The notes below the pieces were generated by a model. It made no database searches, was not told the origin of the DNA, and was given only the letters and a program-made list of their open reading frames with translations. A stretch of 64,000 nt of DNA, from assembly GCF_019355555.1 (NCBI RefSeq), contig NZ_CP072142.1, forward strand, positions 1,054,001-1,118,000, read 5' to 3'. The stretch's first letter is position 1; every line of letters starts with the position of its first letter. Below, one piece after another: positions 16,984-25,671 of this stretch. Source of the stretch: Rhizobium sp. L51/94. GTDB lineage: Bacteria > Pseudomonadota > Alphaproteobacteria > Rhizobiales > Rhizobiaceae. A program made the translations under genes and the position numbers.

Positions 16984-18072
16984 TCAGGCCGTCTTTCGCG
17001 GCAGCGCTTTGATGATCTTTTCCGCCAACTCCAGATCGTCCAACCCGCCCTGGAGCGGTGTTATCGGGGTTGCCGTGTCATGGATGCAGGCGACGAAGTG
17101 CTGCCACTGCTTGCGGAACGCGGTGTCGGGGGTGCCGGGCAATATTCTCTCGCTCGAATTTTCGCCGGACGCCTCGCGAAGGCGCACGGTGGCTGCAGCA
17201 TTCCTGACATAGGGGTTCTGGAACTCGATGCGCATCTCGTGGGCTTCGCCATGGACTGTCATCCACTCGTCCCACCATTCGTACTGTGCACCGAAGGCAA
17301 CCTCCAGCAGAGCCGGGACGCGGTCGGGAAAGCCGAGCACGGCCATGATGTGAGTAGGGCCGACCGCTTGCACATAGTCCACCGCTTCTGCGACGCCGAA
17401 GGCGCCGCGCAGGACTGCAAGATCGTGACTGCCGAGCATAAGCAGCGTCATGTAGAGATCATGATAAGCAGCATGATCCTCGCCTAGGAAGCGTCGGACG
17501 TCAGAGGCGACATCCGACTGCGTCTTGGCGATCAGAGCCGTGTCGACGTCCTTGCCCCGAACTTGGGTATAAAGTTGCTGGTAGCGATCGAAACGACCGG
17601 CAAAGTCGTGCATGTGGATCATCTTCGGCCGACCGATCCGGGCAAGCTGCTCGAGGCCGATCCGGTAGCCCGGATCATAGAGCTTCATGTAGCCGACGAT
17701 GGCGACAAGCCCGCTGGCTTCAGCCGCCGCGACAAGCGGGCGGGCCTCTTCCGCGGTGAAGGCCAAGGGTTTTTCAACTATAATATGCTTACCGGCTGCG
17801 ATGGCCGCCGATACTACAGGGCCATGATCGTAGGTGCAGATGACTACCGCGTCGACGGTCGGGTCGTTCAAAAGGTCGCGATAGTCCCGGTAACGTGCCG
17901 CCACGCCGTACTGCGTTCCGAGCGTATCCAGCACCGTCTGAGACAAGTCGCAGATCGCGGCGATCTTCAGCGTTGTGAGTTCCTGGAGAATCGGCAGGTG
18001 CATGAGCTGGGCGATCTCGCCGCAACCGATGACGCCGACGCCGATAGGAACTTTGGAAGAAGGTGAGCTCAT
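16984..18072 (-). CDS. Gfo/Idh/MocA family oxidoreductase
   Basis: A 362-residue NAD(P)-dependent dehydrogenase of the glucose-fructose oxidoreductase/inositol dehydrogenase family. The N-terminal Rossmann motif is VGVIGCGEIAQLMHLP (residues about 12-27), followed by the family lysine motif EKPLAF near 99. The C-terminal alpha/beta domain is not diagnostic of substrate. It lies between the second permease gene and the ATPase gene of the sugar operon, so it should oxidise the imported sugar or a derivative. The upstream ribosome site is modest (GAGAAAG). Confidence 0.93.
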   Translation of the reverse strand: MSSPSSKVPIGVGVIGCGEIAQLMHLPILQELTTLKIAAICDLSQTVLDTLGTQYGVAARYRDYRDLLNDPTVDAVVICTYDHGPVVSAAIAAGKHIIVEKPLAFTAEEARPLVAAAEASGLVAIVGYMKLYDPGYRIGLEQLARIGRPKMIHMHDFAGRFDRYQQLYTQVRGKDVDTALIAKTQSDVASDVRRFLGEDHAAYHDLYMTLLMLGSHDLAVLRGAFGVAEAVDYVQAVGPTHIMAVLGFPDRVPALLEVAFGAQYEWWDEWMTVHGEAHEMRIEFQNPYVRNAAATVRLREASGENSSERILPGTPDTAFRKQWQHFVACIHDTATPITPLQGGLDDLELAEKIIKALPRKTA

Positions 18073-18088
18073 TGATATGGACTTTCTC

Positions 18089-19000
18089 TCAGGACTTGAC
18101 GGCGCCGGCGGTCAGACCGGCGATGAACTGCCGCTGCATCAGCACAAAGACGGCGATCACCGGCAGGGTTGTGATCGTCAGGGCGGCAAAATAGAGATTC
18201 CACATCGAGCCGTATTGCTGGAAGAATGCCACAAGCCCAAGCGGAATGGTCTGTACTGCAGGCTCACGCAGAAGCAGGAAGGAGAGGAAGAAGTCGTTCC
18301 AGATCTCGATGAAGCCGAAGATGATCACCAGCGCCAGGCCGGGGCGCACCAGCGGTAGCATGATCAACCAAAGGATCTGAAGGCGGTTCGCACCATCCAT
18401 GCGCCCCGCATCCTCGAGTTCAATCGGGAGCGACAGGAAGAAGCTGCGTAGGATGAAGATGGACAGCGGCAGATTAGCTGCCGCATGAATAAGCGCCACG
18501 CCCAGACGGCTGTTGATCAAGCCCAGATCGCGCGCTGTCATGAACAGCGGAATGGCCATGACCTGCGGCGGCACGAGCATCGCCAAGACAATCAGCGCGA
18601 GGATGAGGTTGCGTCCGCGAAATGTCAGCCGTGACAGGGCATAGGCAGCAGGCGTCGCTGCCATCAGCAGCACCACAAGTGCGACACCGGTGACAATGAT
18701 GCTGTTAAGGATGCGGTCGCCCATCCCGGAGACGCGCCAGGCCTCGACATAATTTTGCCAGATGAAACTGGATGGAGGTCCCCAGACATTGGCGATCACC
18801 TCGTCTTTGGTCTTGAATGAGCCGAACAGCACCCACACCAGGGGATAGAGCGTTTCCACCAAAACGATGGCCAGTACACCATAGACAAAGACCAGTTCGG
18901 CGACCGACCGACCGGCAAGGCGCTCCCTCCAGCGCAGATGCCGCGTCCGTCTTCGGCTTTCGCCATCGATATCGGGAGAAATGGCTGGATCGAGGGTCAT
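18089..19000 (-). CDS. Sugar ABC transporter permease, MalG type
   Basis: A membrane component of about 303 residues with six predicted helices and the binding-protein-dependent permease loop EDAGRMDGANRLQILWLIMLPLVRP shape (EAA motif) near residue 205. The first 35 residues are hydrophilic. ATG 19000 directly follows the stop of the upstream permease; GTG 19006, which would overlap it, is an alternative. It pairs with the MalF-type permease to form the channel, driven by the ATPase at 15842-16864. Confidence 0.93.
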   Translation of the reverse strand: MTLDPAISPDIDGESRRRTRHLRWRERLAGRSVAELVFVYGVLAIVLVETLYPLVWVLFGSFKTKDEVIANVWGPPSSFIWQNYVEAWRVSGMGDRILNSIIVTGVALVVLLMAATPAAYALSRLTFRGRNLILALIVLAMLVPPQVMAIPLFMTARDLGLINSRLGVALIHAAANLPLSIFILRSFFLSLPIELEDAGRMDGANRLQILWLIMLPLVRPGLALVIIFGFIEIWNDFFLSFLLLREPAVQTIPLGLVAFFQQYGSMWNLYFAALTITTLPVIAVFVLMQRQFIAGLTAGAVKS

Positions 19001-19002
19001 GG

Positions 19003-19908
19003 TCACATGTCCACCTTTGCGCGGCGCATTAGTCCGAGAAGTGCGACGCAGCCCAGTGCTACGATCAGGAATAGCGCATAGCCCATGGCACTGGCGTAGC
19101 CCATATTGCCATCCTGGAAAGCGGTTTTGACCATCAGCGTCATGACGACCTCCGTGGCATGATTTGGTCCGCCCTGCGTCAGAACCTGAACAATGTCGAA
19201 GTTGCGCACGAAGGCTCCGGAGAGACCAAGGATCACGTTAATCAGAACGACCGGCATCATCAACGGCAGGGTCAGGTGACGAAAGCGAGAAAATGCCTTG
19301 GCGCCATCCATGCGGGCCGCCTCGTAGAGCTCCTGCGGTATCGTCTGCAGTCCGGCAAGATAGATCACCGCATGGAAGCCGAGCCATTTCCAGATATCGA
19401 CCGCGACGATCGAGTAGAGCGCGATATCCGCATCGCCGAGCCACGACTGCTTAAGCCAGGAAAGGCCGACCAGATCGAGTGCGGCATTGAGAAGGCCGAA
19501 AACCGGATTGTAGATCCACGACCAGAGCAACCCGGTTGCCGCGAAAGATAGGGTGACGGGAATGAACACGGCTGCGCGGATTGGTCCGCGCAGAAAAATC
19601 GCTCTATCGAGCAGCATAGCCAGGCCTAGACCGAGCGTGTTCTTGAAGATCAGGATCAGAACGACGAAGATCAGGTTGTTCTCGATAGCGCCGAGAAACA
19701 CGTGGTCGTGCAGCAGTCTGAGGTAATTGGTCAGACCGACGAAAGTCGGATTGGAAAAACCATCCCAGCGCGTCAGGCTGATCCACAGGCCCCGAAAGAA
19801 TGGCCAAATGAAGAACAGCCCGAGCAGCGCCACTGCCGGCACCAGCATCAATGTCGCCACGATCGGGTCGCTGTCGAGCTGGATGCGTCGTTTGGGCGAG
19901 GTGGCCAC
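19003..19908 (-). CDS. Sugar ABC transporter permease, MalF type
   Basis: A 301-residue permease with six hydrophobic helices and an EAA-type loop (YEAARMDGAKAFSRFRHLTLPL shape) near residue 200. The start is GTG 19908, supported by GGAAG 7 bases upstream. It follows the sugar isomerase gene by 12 bases. Together with the MalG-type protein it forms the transmembrane channel of the sugar uptake system. Confidence 0.93.
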   Translation of the reverse strand: MATSPKRRIQLDSDPIVATLMLVPAVALLGLFFIWPFFRGLWISLTRWDGFSNPTFVGLTNYLRLLHDHVFLGAIENNLIFVVLILIFKNTLGLGLAMLLDRAIFLRGPIRAAVFIPVTLSFAATGLLWSWIYNPVFGLLNAALDLVGLSWLKQSWLGDADIALYSIVAVDIWKWLGFHAVIYLAGLQTIPQELYEAARMDGAKAFSRFRHLTLPLMMPVVLINVILGLSGAFVRNFDIVQVLTQGGPNHATEVVMTLMVKTAFQDGNMGYASAMGYALFLIVALGCVALLGLMRRAKVDM

Positions 19909-19920
19909 GGCGCTTCTTCC

Positions 19921-20844
19921 TCAGCCCTTGAGGGGGTTGAGAGAAAGGCCGAGCGTTTCCGTGAGGTAGGCGATGCTCTCGATGGCGCTCTGCTCGGCGG
20001 TCTTCTGCGAGGCATCCAGCTCGACGATGGCGAGGCCGTCATAGTCGGCGTCGATCAGGACGTCGGCCAATCCGGGCAAATCGACGACCCCGGCGCCCAA
20101 CTCGCAGAAAGCAGCGTAGCGCTCCGGGCCGACGAGGCTGTCGTCGACCTTGGTGTCCTTGAGATGCATGTAGCGCACCGCCGACACATAGGTCTTTAGC
20201 GCGTCCACCGGATCGGAGTGCGTCTGGGCTAGGTGGGCGGGGTCGATGCAAAGGCCGGCGTGTCGCGTATCCAGCTCGTCCATCATCCGGTCGAGCTGAT
20301 CGCGACGCTCGATGAAGGTGTCGAGATGCGGATGATAGACCGTGGCGATGCCGAGATCGGCCGTTCGCCGCCCGATATCCTCGAGGGCTCGGCAAAACGC
20401 CTTGTAGTCATCCGCTGTGTGCTTGTTGCCCGATGCCTCGGATGGCCCGCCGCCGAGCACGAGAACCGGTGCACCGAAGCCTTTCAGAATGCGAGCGAGC
20501 GAGATCAGGCAACCGCGTTCGTATTCCCACAGCACCGGGTTGACGAAGGTGGCATTGACATAGAGCGACGACAGCCCGATGCCGAGATCGCTTTGCGCCT
20601 CGGATAGAAGCGCATAACGGCGCAAAATGTCGGTATCGGTGGTCACGCCGGGAGGGGCAAGGTTGCCGAGCTGCATGTATTTCCGGGCGAACTGATCGGA
20701 CAGGCTGGTGAAAGCGAGGATCTCGAACCAGTTGAAACCTTGACCGGCTAGAAATTCAAGCGCGGGCCGCAGAGGCTGACCGGTGAGGTCCCAGCTGTTG
20801 AGATGATAACCGATGGAAAAACGCTGTCTGGCGGAACGGGTCAT
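19921..20844 (-). CDS. Sugar phosphate isomerase/epimerase (xylose isomerase-like TIM barrel)
   Basis: A 307-residue TIM-barrel protein of the AP endonuclease 2/IolE-Hyi superfamily. GYHLNSWDL near the start is followed by YHPHLDTFIE and LCIDPAHLAQ, which hold candidate metal ligands, then YMHLKDTK and IVELDAS. ATG 20844 is chosen because AAAGG lies 8 bases upstream; the open frame continues to 20979. It is second in the sugar operon, between the binding protein and permease genes, which suggests it acts on the imported substrate after oxidation by the Gfo/Idh/MocA enzyme. Exact reaction unknown. Confidence 0.9.
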   Translation of the reverse strand: MTRSARQRFSIGYHLNSWDLTGQPLRPALEFLAGQGFNWFEILAFTSLSDQFARKYMQLGNLAPPGVTTDTDILRRYALLSEAQSDLGIGLSSLYVNATFVNPVLWEYERGCLISLARILKGFGAPVLVLGGGPSEASGNKHTADDYKAFCRALEDIGRRTADLGIATVYHPHLDTFIERRDQLDRMMDELDTRHAGLCIDPAHLAQTHSDPVDALKTYVSAVRYMHLKDTKVDDSLVGPERYAAFCELGAGVVDLPGLADVLIDADYDGLAIVELDASQKTAEQSAIESIAYLTETLGLSLNPLKG

Positions 20845-20948
20845 GGCCTGGGCCTTTCGTGCTAAGGCGGATAGGCTCGTCACTGCGACGAGAGTGTGCG
20901 TAGATGCGCAACGGCGCCGTGTCAGGCCGCGGCTGCAGGAAGAGGGCG

Positions 20949-20973
20949 ACGGCGCGAAGAGATCCCGCGCCGT
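20949..20973 (-). terminator. Intercistronic hairpin after the sugar-binding protein gene
   Basis: ACGGCGCG (20949-20956) and CGCGCCGT (20966-20973) form a perfect 8-bp stem with a 9-base loop, 20 bases past the stop of the binding-protein gene. No T-run follows. Such hairpins commonly protect the binding-protein mRNA or partly terminate transcription, giving more binding protein than permease. Confidence 0.5.
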
Positions 20974-20993
20974 TCGCATGCTCGGGACGTGTG

Positions 20994-22355
20994 TCAGTCC
21001 TTCGGCGGCCAGTTGCCGTCATCCACCAGTTGCTTGAAGGCCGCCTCGACACTCTTTGCCGCGTCCTGGGGCGTCGTGGTGCCGCCTACGACGCCGGCGA
21101 TACCCGATGCCACGGCGCTCGTGACTTCGCTCGGCCAGACCCAGTCGAGGAATTTGACAGTATCGGGGAACGTGTTCGCGCGCAGTTCCTTGGCATAGGG
21201 TTCGTCAACGCCATCGACACCCTTGATCGATGTGGCGATCGGCTGGTCTGCGTCCAGATAGATTTTTGCGATATCAGGCTTTGTCAGATAGGCAATGAAG
21301 TCGAGTGCAGGCTTGACCTTTTCGTCCGGAATGGAGGCGCTAAGGCACATGCCGTTGTCGGCGCCGCCGCCATGCTTAGGCGCCCCGGGCGTTCCAGGCA
21401 TCTTCGGGAAGGGGAAGACGCCCCAGGTAAAGTTCTTGACGCTATCTTTTAGGGACGGAACTTCCCAAGTGCCGCCATAATACATCGCGCTCTTGCCGCT
21501 GGCGAAAGCGGCCCTCATGCCCTCCATGTCGACGGAAAGCGAATCCTTGGACAGAATGCCGTCGTCTGTCCATTGCTTGATCAACTGAAAGGCTTCGATG
21601 CTCTTGGCATCATCGAACGGTTCATTGCCTTCGAGTTGCTGTTGGGTGAGGCTCACCGCGTCGCCGCTCGATTGAGACAGGGTCTCGAAATACCACATCG
21701 GCCACATGACCGAATTGGCGCCCTGGTGCAGAAGCGGGATGACGCCGGCTGCCTTGAGCTTCGGCACCGCCGCCTTGAGGTCTTCATAGGTCGGAGGCGT
21801 CGGAATGCCGAGCTTCTTGAACAGACCGACATTGTAGAAGATCGTCGATGTTGACAGCGAACTGATCGGCACGCCGTAGATCTTGCCGTTGACCGTAAAT
21901 GCTCCAAAGCTGGTGGCGTCGACATTGGCGGCGAACGGCTTCACATCGTCGGTTATCGGCTTCAGCAGACCGCGGCGTACATAGGCTCCATTGACCCAGA
22001 AGGCCGAGCAGGCAACCAGATCCATTTCCTGGCCCGACAGCTTGGCAGTCATCATACGCTGCAGCGAACCGGCTTGCGGCCCCTGCGCATCCCATTCGAT
22101 GCTGGCTACTTCCGGATGCGCCTTGAGGAATCCGGAGATGATTTCGTCGCGGATCTTGGTCTGGACCTCAGGTTTTTCTCGAGGCGCCAAAACGTCAAGG
22201 GAGGAGCCGCCGAATACTTTCAGCGTGACGCCCGCCGCCTCGGCGGATATCGGAAGAGCAATAGCGGAAAGGCTGAGGGTGACGCTAAGGATACGCGCCG
22301 TCAACTTCCGATTTCGGTGCGTCATAAAATAGGAAGAATGCAAAGAAGTCAGCAT
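20994..22355 (-). CDS. Extracellular solute-binding protein of the sugar ABC transporter
   Basis: A 453-residue periplasmic binding protein of family 1 (MalE/UgpB-like). It has a Sec signal peptide within residues 1-40 (hydrophobic LSVTLSLSAIALPISAEA) and internal motifs typical of the family, such as YGVPISSLSTSTIFYN and SAMYYGGTWEVP. ATG 22355 is supported by AAGGGG 8 bases upstream; an internal ATG at 22325 is possible but lacks a site. It is the first gene of the sugar operon, directly behind a promoter-like region. The ligand is not predictable. Confidence 0.93.
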   Translation of the reverse strand: MLTSLHSSYFMTHRNRKLTARILSVTLSLSAIALPISAEAAGVTLKVFGGSSLDVLAPREKPEVQTKIRDEIISGFLKAHPEVASIEWDAQGPQAGSLQRMMTAKLSGQEMDLVACSAFWVNGAYVRRGLLKPITDDVKPFAANVDATSFGAFTVNGKIYGVPISSLSTSTIFYNVGLFKKLGIPTPPTYEDLKAAVPKLKAAGVIPLLHQGANSVMWPMWYFETLSQSSGDAVSLTQQQLEGNEPFDDAKSIEAFQLIKQWTDDGILSKDSLSVDMEGMRAAFASGKSAMYYGGTWEVPSLKDSVKNFTWGVFPFPKMPGTPGAPKHGGGADNGMCLSASIPDEKVKPALDFIAYLTKPDIAKIYLDADQPIATSIKGVDGVDEPYAKELRANTFPDTVKFLDWVWPSEVTSAVASGIAGVVGGTTTPQDAAKSVEAAFKQLVDDGNWPPKD

Positions 22356-22398
22356 GATAGAACCCCTTTTTTGCTTTATTTCGATGCCTTTGCATCTC

Positions 22399-22451
22399 GA
22401 CCATATCGTTGATGGTCATACAAATAAGGATCAAGCGTTTGCACTTGTCAA
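22399..22451 (-). promoter_or_regulatory. Candidate promoter and operator of the sugar ABC operon
   Basis: On the minus strand TTGACA (22446-22451) lies 18 bases from TTATTT (22422-22427), a plausible sigma-70 pair. Just downstream, GACCAT and ATGGTC (22399-22404 and 22412-22417) form an inverted repeat with a 7-base centre covering the expected start of transcription, as for a repressor site. Confidence 0.45.
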
Positions 22452-22632
22452 GCACTTCGAAGCTAAGATTTTTATCGATGTGCAAGCCTTTGGCGATTCG
22501 CATGTCAGCTTGCAAGAATCCACGCGCGCCGCTACCGCCGCTGCTCTTCAGACTCGTTCGATTGTCAACGATATTTCAAGGCGTTGCCAGGATCAATCGT
22601 GCTGCTGCCATGCTGGCATGCGCTGCTTGATT

Positions 22633-23139
22633 TCACTCTGCGTCCGTCAGTTTTCCAAGCAGCTTGACAAAAGTTGATCGCTCTCGCGACGACAGCGGCG
22701 CCAAAAATTGCTCCACGGAGTCGATGCTGAGCTTAAGCAGCGGCAGGGTGTATTCGATGCCGACAGGCGTCAGGCTTAGCACGGACAGCCTTTGGTCGGT
22801 GCTGGACGGCGAGCTTTGCACGAGGCCGCTCTCCATCAGCTTGCGTACGACAATGCTGATGGTCGAGCGATCCATCGCGGTGATGCGACCGAGATGGTTT
22901 TGCGACAATTCGCCGTGTTTAAGCAGCGTTGCAAGGGCTGCGTGCTGGGTCGGCGTCAGATCGTAGCCTGTCATGGCATTCTGGAAGCAGGTCGTCGCGC
23001 GCTGATGGGCGCGACGGATCATATGGGCCGGATGGGTATCGAGATCGTAGCCCGACGCATCGTAAAGCGCCGCGATCTCCTGCGGTGAATGGGGCTGCGG
23101 CGCATTTGCGCTCGTCTTGTCATTCCTTACCGATGCCAT
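22633..23139 (-). CDS. MarR family transcriptional regulator
   Basis: A 168-residue MarR protein with the winged helix-turn-helix in its centre (LTPTQHAALATLLKHGELSQ, NHLGRITAMDRSTISIVVRKLMESGLV) and the wing DQRLSVLSLT. ATG 23139 follows a very strong GGAGGAGG. It is divergent from hyuA and upstream of the sugar operon on the same strand. The former arrangement makes the hyu genes its likeliest target. It is clearly similar along its length to the MarR gene at 28697-29224, which lies at the other end of the hyu operon. Confidence 0.92.
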   Translation of the reverse strand: MASVRNDKTSANAPQPHSPQEIAALYDASGYDLDTHPAHMIRRAHQRATTCFQNAMTGYDLTPTQHAALATLLKHGELSQNHLGRITAMDRSTISIVVRKLMESGLVQSSPSSTDQRLSVLSLTPVGIEYTLPLLKLSIDSVEQFLAPLSSRERSTFVKLLGKLTDAE

Positions 23140-23598
23140 CCGCGATCCTCCTCCGTCATGCACATCACGACCAACTCTGTCGATGGAATAGCCATCAAAA
23201 GCCGTTTCTGTGAAGAGCGCTACAGCAAGAACCCGGCAATTGAAATCGAGAATTGCGATCTATCGAAATATGAAAATGGCTTATTGACAAAGGCCAGCAA
23301 TTAGATTGGATTGTATGAGTATCAACGAGTTTTGCAGCCGGGTGGGCGCAAACTTCTCGAGTTGGCCATTCAATTTCTGTGGCCGGAGCGGAGATTGTCG
23401 TCGCCGCGCCGGAAGGAAGTCGTGCATGGAAGTCATTGATGTCGGATCGAACATCTTACTGGGGTGCGTTCTTGCGACCGCTGTGGTGAGCCACTGCCAG
23501 ATCGCGGGCCTGGAAGTGCAAGGCCCTACCTGCAACGGCGCGTAGACTGCCGTCGCCGATTTCCATTCTCATTCCAATACGACCAGTCAGGGGGGCCT
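23140..23598. other. Divergent regulatory region between marR and hyuA
   Basis: About 460 bases, visibly A+T richer than its flanks around 23215-23300. A TTGACA lies at 23285-23290 on the plus strand, but a good -10 partner is not obvious. Open frames here lack ribosome sites and family resemblance. It should hold the hyuA promoter. Confidence 0.5.
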
Positions 23599-25671
23599 AT
23601 GGCACCGGGAGCGAATACCTTGAATGACCGGATTGTCGCCGGGATCGATGTTGGCGGCACCTTTACCGACCTGATCATCATAGATGAGAAGGCGGGCAAG
23701 GTCGTCTTGGCGAAAACCCCGTCAACGCCGGGGGACCAGTCTAAGGGCGTGTTGAATGCGTTGGCGCAGGCGGGCTATCCCATCGCGAAAATCGACATGA
23801 TCGTGCATGGTACAACGGTGACGACCAACGCGCTGCTGCAGCGCCGCATCGCGAAGGTCGGAATGATCACCACCCGTGGATTTCGCGACGTCATCGAGCT
23901 CGGCCGCCGCACCCGTCCGACGCCCTATGGCCTGTTCGGGACCTTCGTGCCGCTCATTCCCCGCGACCTGCGTCTCGAAGTTGATGAGCGGATGGAGGCC
24001 AGCGGCAAGATCCGCGTACAGCTCGACGAGGAGCAACTGCGCGATGCCATCGTCACCCTGATTGACGCCGGCTGCGAGTCTCTGGTCATCCATTTCCTGC
24101 ATTCCTACAAGAACCCGGTCCACGAACAGCGTGCAGTGGAAATCGCCAACTCCCTGTGGCCGAATGTCTATGTGACGAGCGGCCACGCCCTGCTGTCCGA
24201 AGCCCGTGAGTTCGAGCGCGGGGTGACGGCCTCGGTGAACGCCGCAGTCCAGCCGGTGCTGGAACGCTACCTGCAAGGTCTGCGCACGGCGCTGCAGGAC
24301 AGCGGATATGACAGGGATCTGCTAGTCATGAACGGCAATGGCGGGACGATCTCGTCACGTCTCGTGACCCGGGAAGCCGCCAAGACTGTCATGTCGGGTC
24401 CAGCGTCCGGCGTCATCGCCGCCGCCTACACCGCCAAGCGCGCCGGCTATGACCGGTTGATCACCTATGACATGGGTGGCACGTCGACAGACGTGGCGCT
24501 GATCCGCGACAACAAGCCACTAGTGTCCAACGAGATCGATATCGAATATGCGATGCCGATCCATGTGCCGATGGTCGATGTCCATACGGTCGGCGCCGGT
24601 GGCGGTTCGATTGCCGCCGTCAATGACGCAGGGCTGCTGCAGGTCGGGCCACAGAGTGCGGGCTCCTGGCCGGGGCCGATGTGCTACGGTCGCGGCGGTA
24701 CGCGGCCGACCATTTCCGATGCCAATCTACTGCTTGGCCGCTTGAGCGTGAAGAAGCTTCTCGCGGTGGATCAGCCTGTCTCGGTGGAGCGGATCGCTAG
24801 TGCTTTTGCAGCCGAGGTGGGCGGCAAACTCGAGCTTGATGCCATAGAGGCCGCTGAAGCAGTGGTCGAGATCGCCAATCTCAAGATGGCCGGCGCCATC
24901 AGGATGGTGTCTGTCGACAGGGGTAACGATCCGCGCGATTTCGTACTGTTTGCCTTCGGTGGTGCCGGTCCGCTACACGCCTCGGCGATTGCCCGCGAGC
25001 TTTCCATCCCGAAAGTATTCGTGCCGGCAAGGCCGGGCCTGACCAATGCCATCGGCTGTGTCGTCGCAGATCTTCGCCACGACTACGTGACGACGGTCAA
25101 CCGCTTGGTTGTCGAGACCGATCCGGCACTGATCGACGAGCTGGTCGAAAGCCGGACGGCCATGGGACTGCAGGCGATTGGCAGGGAAGCCGTCAAGCCG
25201 GTTCAGATCGTCGTCGAGCACAGCGCCGACATGCAGTTCTCCGGTCAGACGCATCTGATCCGCGTCAAGCTGCCGGAGGGCGCCGCAGACATGCAGACAA
25301 TGCAGCTGCTGTTCGAGGAAGCCTATTACGATCGCTTCCGCGTGCGCCTTCCGGAAGTCCGGGCAAGAATCGTCAGCATCAACACCTCGGTCATCGGCAT
25401 CCGCCGTGAGGTCAGCCTAGAGAACCTAATCCCCATGGCAGGAAGAGCGGCGACAGTGGAAGAGGCACTGGTGGAAACGCGGCCGGTCCGTTTTGGCGGC
25501 GCATGGCGCCAGACGCCGGTTTACGGGCGTGAGAAGTTGCCGATTGACGCTCGGATCGAGGGTCCGGCCATCCTTGAGCAGCTCGATGCCACAACCGTCA
25601 TCAATCCCGGCGATGTCGCTGAAGGCGACGCGCAAGGCAATATAATCATCACCGTGGGGCAACGAGCATGA
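23599..25671 (+). CDS. Hydantoinase/oxoprolinase family protein, subunit A (HyuA)
   Basis: A 690-residue ATP-dependent ring-opening hydrolase subunit. It opens with the ASKHA phosphate motif GIDVGGTFTD (about residues 14-23), then HGTTVTTNALLQR, MSGPASGVIAAAY, TYDMGGTSTDVALI and FAFGGAGPLHASAIARELSI. The family acts on hydantoins, 5-oxoproline, N-methylhydantoin or related lactams, usually with HyuB. A strong GGGGGG precedes ATG 23599, and the stop overlaps the hyuB start by 4 bases. It heads a four-gene plus-strand operon. Substrate unknown; the neighbours suggest a nitrogen heterocycle. Confidence 0.95.
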   Translation: MAPGANTLNDRIVAGIDVGGTFTDLIIIDEKAGKVVLAKTPSTPGDQSKGVLNALAQAGYPIAKIDMIVHGTTVTTNALLQRRIAKVGMITTRGFRDVIELGRRTRPTPYGLFGTFVPLIPRDLRLEVDERMEASGKIRVQLDEEQLRDAIVTLIDAGCESLVIHFLHSYKNPVHEQRAVEIANSLWPNVYVTSGHALLSEAREFERGVTASVNAAVQPVLERYLQGLRTALQDSGYDRDLLVMNGNGGTISSRLVTREAAKTVMSGPASGVIAAAYTAKRAGYDRLITYDMGGTSTDVALIRDNKPLVSNEIDIEYAMPIHVPMVDVHTVGAGGGSIAAVNDAGLLQVGPQSAGSWPGPMCYGRGGTRPTISDANLLLGRLSVKKLLAVDQPVSVERIASAFAAEVGGKLELDAIEAAEAVVEIANLKMAGAIRMVSVDRGNDPRDFVLFAFGGAGPLHASAIARELSIPKVFVPARPGLTNAIGCVVADLRHDYVTTVNRLVVETDPALIDELVESRTAMGLQAIGREAVKPVQIVVEHSADMQFSGQTHLIRVKLPEGAADMQTMQLLFEEAYYDRFRVRLPEVRARIVSINTSVIGIRREVSLENLIPMAGRAATVEEALVETRPVRFGGAWRQTPVYGREKLPIDARIEGPAILEQLDATTVINPGDVAEGDAQGNIIITVGQRA

